Shown here piece after piece: positions 55,169 through 64,000 of a stretch of 64,000 nucleotides of DNA (positions within the stretch are counted from its first letter, which is position 1; every line of letters begins with the position of its first letter). The stretch covers positions 89,181,469 through 89,245,468 of the forward strand of contig NC_088677.1 of the NCBI RefSeq assembly GCF_950023065.1, in the 5' to 3' direction. Below the pieces are notes generated by a model, which saw only the letters and a list, made by a program, of their open reading frames with translations, was not told the origin of the DNA and did not search any database. The position numbers and the translations under genes were made by a program. This DNA is from Planococcus citri. Taxonomy: Eukaryota; Arthropoda; Insecta; Hemiptera; Pseudococcidae.

Positions 55169-57028
55169 GGTTCCGATGATCTAAATACTAATATACCCAA
55201 ACCACCTGAAACATTTTTTCTGGATGCCTCACATCATCTTAATGAGTTTGAAGAGACGTTGCTATTCCATAATCACCTTTTTGTGGATAAGACCATGTTC
55301 ATAGAAGAGTTGATTAGACGACAGTTCGAATGCGAAGTAATCAGTCGTCCTTCCCGCTGGGGTAAAACTTTTAATATGGCAATGACGGAAGCCTTTTTCG
55401 ATATACCACATCACCAAAATGGCTCAGTTGATCATTACAAACGAAACATGGTCAAATCATTTTTCGAAGGCGGATCTGTAATTGTGTTACCAGGTAAAAA
55501 ATCTTCCATAGAAACAAAACCTTTGGAAATTTCTAAAGTGGAACGTGCAATGAAGGAAATGGGACGTCATCCGACAATATCCATTTCCTTGGTCAGCGAT
55601 GGTGACACATTTAACGACTTTATCAGGAAATTTGCTGACCAAATAAGCGAAATAATTTCTACTAAAAATTACGCCTCATTTTTACCGAAGTACTGTAGAA
55701 GAACTGGCCTGCCAAACGCATGTTACAAACTTTTAAATAGTACCAAAGAACAGCTCGCTGGTAACCTCGATACATTGGAACATAGCATAGAAATATTAAC
55801 TAGTCTATTATCGAGCCATTTCAAATCAGAAACTGTGGTATTAATTGACGATCATGATTACCCGTTGAATCGAATGCTATGCAACGAAACTGATTTTAAG
55901 AAAACTGCAGAATTTTTGAGAAGTTTGTTCACTAGGACATATAAAGGTGAGACATACACTAGCATATACTGTAGTGTCGTAACTGGTGTGCTACAATTAC
56001 CGAGATGCGAAATATCATCAGGGATGGCATCTTGTTTACGTAGCAGTGTACTAGAACCGCAATATATGCCACATTTTGGTTTCACCGAGGCAAACGTTCA
56101 AACACTAATTGAAAAAAATCCTAGCTTTCCGCATAATTTGACCGAATTGAAAACCTGGTACGGTGGCTACACATTTGGGGAGCATTACGGGTATAACCCT
56201 CGCTCAATTCGTGGTTACTTCGAATCTAATCGAACGAGCAACTATTGGATAACGAGCGTTCCATTGGGACTTAATTCGAGTCATCTGGATACCCCTCTTC
56301 ATCAACTATTTATGTTGGATGAATATCAAACATACGTCCAGCAATTGTTTGTCAGCAATAGCCCATTGCGAGCTGCACTCAGATCAGAAATACATTACCC
56401 GAATGCTGTAACAAGAGACGGGGACACTTTTCTATCAGCTTTAACAGAAATGGGATATACGACGTGTGAACAAATATCCGAAGACGGCTATAATGTCCGC
56501 ATTCCAAATAAGGAAGTGCGCGATCAATTCAAACATGCGATAGGACTATGGACGAGAAAGCATTTAAAGGAGAACTTCGACGCGATAATGGCAGTTGTTG
56601 ATCAATTTCTGGAGAGTTTCAAACTGAACAATTTCACCTCAGTTCAAAGCAATTTCTATAAGCTGCTGTCAATAGTCGAGAAAACGACTTCGGCAAAACT
56701 CCATTGCGATCTTATTTTCGGACTATTGGTCCAACTCGATGATAATTGGCATTTGGAACGAAACTTTGATGACGTAATTTTAATCTGCGGACGAGTACAA
56801 TTTAGCTGCTACATCACATTAAGATTGAAGCTCGATTCAAATTGTAAAGATTCCAATCCAATGGCAGTGAAGATGGTGATACATGGTAATTCTACTATCG
56901 AGCAACTTACCACTGAAGCACAAACCGCCGGTACTTCTATTTACGAGGAACGAGATATTCAGGAACAAACTACGAGTATTTCCCTAGTACGAGTATTAAT
57001 GAACCTTTTTAGACGTCATCGACATTAA
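55169..57028 (+). CDS. Gene 5 main exon, secreted AAA-ATPase-like protein (shifted C-terminus)
   Basis: The exon starts after TTACACAG. It has 619 codons, giving a 640-residue precursor. Motifs: LFVDKTMF, P-loop RPSRWGKT (81-88, intact), Walker B position LIDDHD (D248-D251, Glu to Asp), HFGFTEANVQTLIE and LKTWYGGY (Asp to Gly). Near 56980 one base is missing relative to gene 6 (TTTCCCTAGTACG against TTTCTCCCAGTACG), so the last 15 or so residues are foreign and the protein stops at 57026-57028. After the stop, family tail coding sequence persists in pieces (CSKKRVAQL, then YKWYTCVISGLK near 57100), meaning about 55 tail residues were lost. The ATPase-like region is whole, so the product may still be made. 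Function unknown. Confidence 0.85.
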   Translation, partial: GSDDLNTNIPKPPETFFLDASHHLNEFEETLLFHNHLFVDKTMFIEELIRRQFECEVISRPSRWGKTFNMAMTEAFFDIPHHQNGSVDHYKRNMVKSFFEGGSVIVLPGKKSSIETKPLEISKVERAMKEMGRHPTISISLVSDGDTFNDFIRKFADQISEIISTKNYASFLPKYCRRTGLPNACYKLLNSTKEQLAGNLDTLEHSIEILTSLLSSHFKSETVVLIDDHDYPLNRMLCNETDFKKTAEFLRSLFTRTYKGETYTSIYCSVVTGVLQLPRCEISSGMASCLRSSVLEPQYMPHFGFTEANVQTLIEKNPSFPHNLTELKTWYGGYTFGEHYGYNPRSIRGYFESNRTSNYWITSVPLGLNSSHLDTPLHQLFMLDEYQTYVQQLFVSNSPLRAALRSEIHYPNAVTRDGDTFLSALTEMGYTTCEQISEDGYNVRIPNKEVRDQFKHAIGLWTRKHLKENFDAIMAVVDQFLESFKLNNFTSVQSNFYKLLSIVEKTTSAKLHCDLIFGLLVQLDDNWHLERNFDDVILICGRVQFSCYITLRLKLDSNCKDSNPMAVKMVIHGNSTIEQLTTEAQTAGTSIYEERDIQEQTTSISLVRVLMNLFRRHRH

Positions 57029-57375
57029 GAATAAGATCATGGAATGTTCGAAGAAAAGAGTTGCCCAATTGTAAGCGAAAAACGGATATACAAGTAAATA
57101 CAAATGGTATACTTGCGTTATCAGTGGGCTAAAGATTATGGGCATGTTCCTCGATGAGTAGGTATCAGTCTGTAAAATAGATACCTATTTATTTTGTTCA
57201 GTCAGGGGAAGACGAAAAAATACCATAAAATCAAAAAATGTGACAAAATAAGATGTATAACGGTCGTGCAAGTCCTGTAATACTCGTAGTTCTGCTTTTT
57301 GCCAATGAGTCCTACAAGTCCTGCAGTTGTCCTATTTTTTATCACCTTTCATAAAAAGTCCTGCTTTTTTTCAGT
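57029..57375 (+). other. Out-of-frame tail and 3' flank of gene 5
   Basis: Contains the frameshifted end of the family reading frame (to a TAG near 57160) and then about 200 bp of AT-rich sequence with no gene. Confidence 0.5.
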
Positions 57376-57758
57376 TGAAGAGTGATATTCCAAAACTCGC
57401 TTTGTCCATTTTCACAACTTTTCAGGAAAGAGGAAAAACGATTTTCCTTTAAACGGGTAAATTGGCTTTTTAGGCGAGTTTAGCACTTTATTTGGGTGGA
57501 TTTATGATGTAGGAGTGTAGGTATACACTTCATCCACTAAATACTGCTGAAAAAAATTTCAATAAAACTGGACAAAGCGCGTTTTGGAACATTATTTTTT
57601 TTTAATTTTCAGTGAATTGACTATTTAGGTGAGTTTAACACCTCATTTTGGTAGGTTGATGATGTAGGAATGTGAGTTAAGACTTCATCTACCAGGTACT
57701 GCTGAAAACCCAACTTTGATAAAAATGGACAAAGCGAGTTTTGGAATATCACTCTTCA
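57376..57758. repeat. 383-bp fold-back element
   Basis: Both ends read TGAAGAGTGATATTCCAAAA inward. A third, diverged copy of the end (GGACAAAGCGCGTTTTGGAA) lies in the middle, near 57570. No target duplication was identified and there is no coding capacity. Confidence 0.75.
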
Positions 57759-58490
57759 GTTATAGACTTCAAATTTTCATCTTATTTTTCCTTTTTTTTT
57801 GACTTTCGAAAAAATTTTATTGAAAAATACTCATTTGCGGAATTTTTTAAAACTTGAATTAATGGGGAAAAAGCACCGTTGTCTAAATTTCATTGGAAGG
57901 TTGCAAATTTGTATGGCACACTTGCGACGATATTTTTTCAATGTAGAAAGAAATAAAAACGAAAAATTTTGCTATAGGTAAGTCAAGGTTTAATGTACAT
58001 ATCTACCTAATAAAAAAATCAAAGGTGAAACGAATTGGCCTTCAATTTAATATTATTGTACATATTGTTACCTACCATTTGTATTTATTGTAGCCTAAGT
58101 TAATTTTGAATAAATTTACAAAATATTCAGTTAAAAACTTATTTTTTATGCACGTTCGCATATTCAGATGTTTTAAAAAAATTACATCACTGAAAAGAGG
58201 ATGAAAGTTGTTTTATTGCGGTTTAAAAATTTTTTGTCAAGATGATGAATTTTTGGGTGAAGTCGAATTTCGGGGAAAGTCTACCTCGTGATCCACTTCT
58301 CATCCTTCAGTAATCATAGTGTCAAGGCATGCGAAAAATTCTCACTAAAATGAACCTGGGTTTCCAATATCTTGAACTGGACAAAGCTAGATCAAAAGAG
58401 CAAAACTGAGAAAAAAATTGAAATTTTACGAAATTTACCTACGGAGCTGAAATTAGGGATAGGTACTAGGTAGGCCCTTCCTTCTTTTTT
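57759..58490. other. Gene-free AT-rich sequence
   Basis: Nothing beyond short open frames without motifs. Confidence 0.4.
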
Positions 58491-59800
58491 TTTTGACTTG
58501 CCAAATCAATTGGAAACGCTTTTTAACCGTTTTGAGCAGCTCTGGAGCATCCAGCACATTTTGAAAACTTGAAATTTCCATAAAATTTCATAAATTCGAG
58601 CTGCACTCCAACTTATACACGCTAAGTACATATAAAGTCGACATTTTGGAACCTTCTGCAACTTTTTGAAAATTACTGGAGCCCCAAGTGAATTTTTGAA
58701 ACTTGGAAATTTTCACAAAGTTTCATAGTACGTGCTCAAAATGATTCGGACATATTTTTCGGAATATAAAAAAAACAGCAGTTTCTAAACCCCCCCTTTG
58801 AGACTCCCAAACGGATTGAAACTTCCAGCAATCCACCTCGCAATAATTGATGTAAAAAATGAGGTGTAAACTTAATTTCATCTTTCTACCTCAAACGGAG
58901 GCGAAAGGGTGATTTTTCAATTAATTTTCAAAGAAGTACATATGAAATCGATGTATAAGTATAAAAATGTGTTTTAGACTGGAATACTCGTACACCTATT
59001 TTGGTACCTTATCGACCATGAAGGTCCAATAAAATGCTTCATTGAAGCGCTACTTACGCCATGATCAGAAAGTTGCGCGGCATAAAATCAATTTTTGAAG
59101 AACCCAATCACCTCAAATGTGGTTCGTTTTCCAAAATATTTAAATATAGCATTCCTAAAACTGAGGGAAAAGATTTTGGAACGCACGTGGTGCCAATTTT
59201 TTGGTGATTATTGCGGAGATATGTGGGTTTAAATTTTTTTGTCGGGGGGGGGGCGAGCTGAAAATTGTGAAAAAATTCACGTGGCCGGATCCGTGTCTCC
59301 TCTATATATTTTGGGTGAATTCAAAACACCAAAACTAGTTGAAGTATGATTCTCCCCCCCCCCCAACGAAAAAGGAGTTTTTTGTCATTGTGACCAGGGG
59401 GTGAGGTGGAGGAAAATTTGTTGGCTCCAACATTATTATCAAAGGTACCCAACAACGTTTCACCAAAATTTCAAAAATTCCGTTCGGCTTTCCAACTCTA
59501 TTGGATTAAATTTTGTGGAAAGTTCAAGTCTCAAAAATCTGCTGGCGGTTCTAGGAATTTTCAAAAAGTCGCTGGAAGCTTCAAAATGACTTGAACCCAC
59601 TTGCTGTCAACTTGATAGTGTGTTGAAATTGAACTGCAGAGTGAATTTTGGATTTCCAACTTCATTTGATGAAATTTTGTAAAAATCAAGTTACAAAATC
59701 CTGCCGGAGCTGAGGCTCTAGAACTGCACAAAACGGTTTGAAACTGTTCCCAATTGATTTGGCAGTTCGAAAATAGGGTATATCTCAAATTTAAGCTTTC
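58491..59800. repeat. Fragments of the two large fold-back families
   Basis: 58.49-58.72 kb and 59.48-59.80 kb resemble the 4.07-5.95 kb element (ACTGTTCCCAATTGATTTGGCA, CCTCCAG-type units). 59.25-59.50 kb resembles the 21.4-24.7 kb element (ATTTTGGGTGAATTCA, GGTACCCAACAACGTTTC). Both are single, diverged, unpaired pieces. Confidence 0.55.
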
Positions 59801-60090
59801 TAGGTCAAACTTTCAAATGAAAGTTAGTTCAAACTGCAATGCCCTTTCGAACTGCGAAATCAATTTTGGTCAAAGTAGGTATAAATTGAGTACCTCGAGA
59901 CAATGTGAAAATAATTGAAGCCTTCCTTCCCCCTGAGGGGTCTGGGACCAAACTGATTGCGAGTTTCCATCTTATTGGGTGGGTAAACATTGTAAAAAAA
60001 AAAAAAAAATTGAGCGAAATCGAAGGACATGACTCAAAAACTTTAGTTGAGTTGAGGTAGAATAACCCTGCATTGAATGAACAAAATTCA
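59801..60090. repeat. Remnant of the gene-upstream fold-back family
   Basis: Carries TGCAATGCCCTTTCGAACTG, CCCCCTGAGGGG and GGGTGGGTAAACATTGTAA, ending in GTTGAGTTGAGGTAGAATAA. This is the right arm of the element seen at 44.2 kb, again placed just before a family gene. Confidence 0.6.
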
Positions 60091-61412
60091 GTGGGAGGGG
60101 GGTCTCTGTACATTAGGGGGGCTCTCATCGTAGACGTGGGAGGTCACCGCACTCCTGGATCGTATCTTTAAGTACTAATTTAAAGTTGATTTTTTGTCAG
60201 GCCATTCTGTTTACGTACGTTGATATCTAATTGAAAGGAATCTTGTTTGTAAGAAGTAAGATTTATTGAACCACTCTGATTAGAATAGTATCAACATCTA
60301 TCTACTCGATTTATCAAAGGTCGTGATAGGGATAAAGACGAATTCCTCGTACGAGTATTACCATCTCATCGTAGACCCTACTGGGAAAGAAATCATCAGC
60401 AGATATTTGAAAATTAATAAAAAAAATTATTTGATCAGGAAACTGATTCTGATTAGGGTGATAGGTACTCGTAGTAGTCAGATCGATAATATGGAATTGA
60501 TTCAATTTCAATGCAACTAGTGTATGGATACGTTGGAATTGTTTTTTCTCTGGGTTTTCTTGGTAAGTAGAAGTATCCACTCCTTCTCACATATCTATGT
60601 ACTTATTTCTTTCGACGATTTTAAAAATTTATTTGCTATTAATTGAAAAATCACTCCTAAAAAATGAATCCGAAATTGAGCCGGAAAAATAATCTTAAAT
60701 GAAGTCTGCATTGAATTTTGAAATCACAGTAACTTGACCAGTGAATATTTTCGGTCTTAGTGGTCAGTTTTCCAATCGATATATCACCCCTAAATCCCTT
60801 CAAAATGTACGGAATTTGTATGTATATTTAGGAACAAATTTCAACTTTCAGTGATTCATTTTTTCCCCCAAAAATGTAATTGCTTTTCAACGTCTTGTGC
60901 TATTTTTCAAAATGAACCGTATTTTTCTTTCAAACAGTCGAGTTGAATTAATAACTATGGTCAAAAATATCAAATTTTGCAAAAGGTATAACTGTCGTCC
61001 TCTCAATTTCCAGGCTCGTAGAAATCGTTCGAAGGTTGGTGTTGGAGGGAGGGGGGAGGGTTGAATTCAACTAAAATTTATTTTTAATAATATTTATTTT
61101 AAATTTTAAAGTAAGCAGTTTGGGCCAAGGGAGCGGGAACACAATAATTTTTAGATTTTTGTTGGTACTTTGTGCAGCTGCAGGAAATTTCTTGAAGTAG
61201 ACCTTCATACGAGTACGTGAGAAAGAAAATTCTGCCTAAACTTACCATTTTAAGTACTTATTACTTAATGTTAGAACATGTACGTGGCATTGGAATAAAC
61301 ATACCTTAAGGGGTTATAGTTGTTCATTTTTTATGAAAGGGACAATTGAATATTTGTACTTGTAATATTGAAAATGTGCCCTGTTTTTTTCTTTTCTGCA
61401 GATCTGTTTGTC
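60091..61412 (+). promoter_or_regulatory. Conserved upstream block and 5' UTR exon of gene 6
   Basis: Contains the shared core (60294-60369) and a candidate 5' UTR exon ending GGGTTTTCTTG at 60562 with donor GTAAGT. The acceptor TTTTCTTTTCTGCAG ends at 61401. It aligns with the orphan block at 28.7-29.69 kb over almost its full length, including the ATGAATCCGAAATTGAGCCG block (29.35 and 60.66 kb). Confidence 0.5.
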
Positions 61413-61475
61413 ATGAAAGAAATCGTAGTTTTCATCTTCTTGCTGGCTATACAACCGAACCCCGTATTACTTCAG
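61413..61475 (+). CDS. Gene 6 signal-peptide exon
   Basis: Twenty-one codons, MKEIVVFIFLLAIQ to VLLQ, then GTAAAA at 61476. Nearly identical to the gene 5 exon. Phase-0 junction to 62065 (589-bp intron). Confidence 0.85.
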
Positions 61476-62064
61476 GTAAAATAAATACAGCTAAAATTTA
61501 AAACCTATTTATTTAAGACATTGGGTGTAATAAGCACCTTACTTGTCCCAATTCACTTCTTTTGATTTACTTTCTTCAATCCAACTGAGCTAAGAAGTGT
61601 GCCTGTCTGCCTGCCTGTATCAGAAATATTTTTGAATGTTGATGATTTTATCAAAGTAATCTGTGTCGGAGTACTTCAATGTGCTGATGACGAATCTAGC
61701 ATCAGGGTTTTTTTTTTTTTTTTTTTTAAATGTAAGAATTTTTCAAGCGTAGAACAGTGTCCTAAAGTGGTAAAATTGACAATGAATCGAGATACATTGC
61801 AATACACCAATATTGCAAAAAATTTGTAAAAGACTGAAAATTGTATCTAATTGAATATCAATTAGTGGGTCAGGGAGGCGGTTCTACACAGGTATTGCTA
61901 CCAAAAAATATCAAAACCTTAAAAAATGATATCGATGGGGGATTGGAAGGGATCCACAAAGAGGGAGGTACACCATCCCACTTTGTTCCCGCTCTGCCAA
62001 ACATAGTGCACTACTATGTACATACAAACGCAAAAATTGACCTTTTTTTTTTTTTCTTACACAG

Positions 62065-64000
62065 GGTTCCAATGATCTAAATCCTAATATACCCAAATCA
62101 CCTGAAACATTTTTTCTGGATGCTTCGCATCATCTTAATGAGTTTGAAGAGACGTTGCTGTTCCATAATCACCTTTTTGTGGATAAGACCATGTTCATTG
62201 AAGAGTTGATCAGGCGACAGCAGACATGCGAACTAATCAGTCGTCCTTCCCGCTGGGCTAAAACTTTTAATATGGCAATGGCGGAAGCCTTCTTCGATAT
62301 TCCGCATCACCCAAATGGCTCAGTTGATCACTGCAAACGAGACATGGTCAAATCATTTTTCGAAGGTGGATCCATAATTGTGTTACCAGGTAATAAATCT
62401 TCCATAGAAACAAAACCTTTGGAAATTTCTAAAGTGGAAAATGCAATGGAGGAAATGGGACGTCATCCGACAATATCCATTTCGTTGGTCAGCGATGGTG
62501 ACACATTTAACGACTTTATCAGGAAATTTGCCGACCAAATAAGCGAAATAATTTCCACTAAAAATTATGCCTCATTTTTACCAAAGTACTGTAGAGGAAC
62601 TGGCCTTCTAGACAGATGTTATGAACTTTTAAATAGTACCAAAGAAAACCTCGCTGGTAAGCTTAGTACATTGGAACATAGCATAGAAATATTAACTGGT
62701 CTACTAACGAGCCATTTCTACTCAGAAACTGTGGTATTAATTGACGAGCATGATTACCCATTGAACCGAATGCTATGCAACGAAACTGATTTTCAACAAA
62801 CGGCAAATTTTTTGAAAAATTTGTTCACTTGGACATATAAAGGTAAGACATACACTAGCATATACCGTAGTGTCGTAACTGGTGTGCTGCAATTACCGAG
62901 ATGCGAAATATCATCAGGGATGGCATCTTGTTTAAGTAGCAGTGTACTAGAACCGCAATATATGCCACATTTTGGTTTCACCGAGCAAAACGTTCGAACG
63001 TTACTTGAAAAAAATCCTAGCTTTCCGCATAATCTGACCGAATTGAAAACCTGGTACGGTGGCTACACGTTCGGGGAGCATTACGGGTATAACCCTCGCT
63101 CAATTCGTGGTTACTTCGAATCTAATCAAACAGGCAACTATTGGATAACGAGTGTTCCATTGGGCCTTAATTCGAGTCATCTGGATACCCCTCTTCATCA
63201 ACTATTTATGTTGGATAAATTTCAAAGATGCGTCCAGCAATTGTTTGTTAGCAATAGCCCATTGCGAGCTGCACTCAGCTCAGAAATACATTACACGAAT
63301 GCTGTAACCAGCTGCAGGGACACTTTTCTATCTGCTTCAACAGCAATGGGATATACGACGTGTGAACAAATATCCGAACGATATTATAATGTCCGCATTC
63401 CTAATAAGGAAGTGCGCGATGAATTTAAACATGCGATCCGACTATGGACGAAAAAACATTTAAAGGAGAACTTCGATGCGATAATGGCAGTTGTTGATCA
63501 AATTCTGGAGAATTTAAAACTGAACAATTTCTCTTCAGTTCAAAGCAATTTCTATAAGCTGCTATCTGTAGTCAAGGAAACAACTCCAGCAAAACTCCAT
63601 TGCGATCTTATTTTCGGATTATTGGTCCAACTCGATGATAATTGGCATTTGGAACGTAGTTTCAATGACGTAATTTCTACCTGCGGACAAGTAGAATTTC
63701 GCTGCTACATCACATTAAAATTGAAGCTCGATTCAAATTGCAAAGATTCCACTCCAATAGCTGTGAACATCGTGATAAATGGTAATTCTACTATCGAGCA
63801 ACTTACCACTGTGGCACAAACCGCTGGTACTTCTACTTACGAGGAACGTGCTGTTCAGGAACAAACTACGAATATTTCTCCCAGTACGAGTATTAAGGAA
63901 CCTTTTACTAAGATACAAATGACAGACGACATCAAGAATAAGATCATGGAGTGTTCGAAAAAAAGAGTTGCCCAAATTGAAGAGAAAGACGGACGTAAAT
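62065..64000 (+). CDS. Gene 6 main exon, secreted AAA-ATPase-like protein (runs off the window)
   Basis: The exon starts after TTACACAG at 62064. I read the frame codon by codon to the window edge and found no stop: at least 645 codons, so a precursor of at least 666 residues. Motifs: LFVDKTMF; P-loop position RPSRWAKT (81-88, glycine replaced by alanine); LIDEHD with D248 and E249; HFGFTEQNVRTLLE; LKTWYGGYTFG; NYWITS. The tail (NGNSTIEQLTT, TSIKEPF, CSKKRVAQIEEK) is the unshifted form of what gene 5 lost. The lost P-loop glycine makes normal nucleotide binding doubtful, although the frame is fully preserved. The 3' end and stop codon lie beyond 64000. Confidence 0.85.

Overview
The window is from a eukaryotic nuclear genome, almost certainly an insect. 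It is AT-rich and intron-bearing, and it is crowded with LINEs, a tRNA-derived SINE, hAT-type and TA-targeting DNA elements and long fold-back (inverted-repeat) elements. The style of the repeats, and my unverified memory that AAA-type ATPases of bacterial origin were reported in mealybugs, make a scale insect or mealybug the best guess. There is no bacterial gene organisation here.

The only host-type coding content is one gene family: six tandem members, all on the + strand, starting at about 8.35, 17.24, 33.75, 46.15, 54.55 and 61.41 kb. Each has the same layout. A small exon encodes a 19-23 residue signal peptide ending in LLQ. It is preceded by a 3' splice site, which implies an intron in the 5' UTR. 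A phase-0 intron follows, then one large exon opening with G-S-(G/D/A/N)-D and encoding about 600-650 residues that match the AAA-ATPase-like family (Pfam PF09820 type). Visible family motifs are LFVDKT, the P-loop RPSRWGK(T/S), LIDE(Y/F)D, HFGFTE and LKTWY(D/G)GY. Gene 1 is truncated. Genes 2 and 3 are intact, with 658 and 675 residues. Gene 4 has a one-base frameshift at the P-loop. Gene 5 is intact except for a shifted C-terminus. Gene 6 is open to the window edge. Genes 1-3 and 4-6 form two subgroups by intron, upstream block and P-loop state, but their coding regions are mosaics, which points to gene conversion.

Layout: 1-1.1 kb, decayed RTE-like LINE; 1.1-8.3 kb, repeats, a SINE, a 1.9 kb fold-back and a MITE; 8.3-10.4 kb, gene 1 (pseudogene); 10.8-14.1 kb, Jockey-like LINE split by two DNA elements; 14.1-16.7 kb, repeats; 16.7-20.1 kb, gene 2; 20.3-25.1 kb, a MITE and a 3.3 kb fold-back; 26.1-27.7 kb, LINE with an hAT MITE; 27.7-29.7 kb, an orphan copy of the upstream block with no gene; 30.6-32.85 kb, I-like LINE; 33.4-37.8 kb, gene 3; 37.9-42.25 kb, RTE-like LINE next to the 3' end of an I-like LINE; 42.25-43.6 kb, detached C-terminal tail of the family; 44.2-48.5 kb, gene 4; 48.5-52.6 kb, a second detached tail split by an hAT element; 52.6-57.2 kb, gene 5; 57.4-60 kb, repeats; 60-64 kb, gene 6.

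The locus reads as an actively birthing and dying array of secreted NTPase-fold proteins, probably acquired by horizontal transfer and given a signal peptide by a eukaryotic 5' exon. Function is not visible in the sequence. A secreted (salivary or symbiont-directed) role is an inference.
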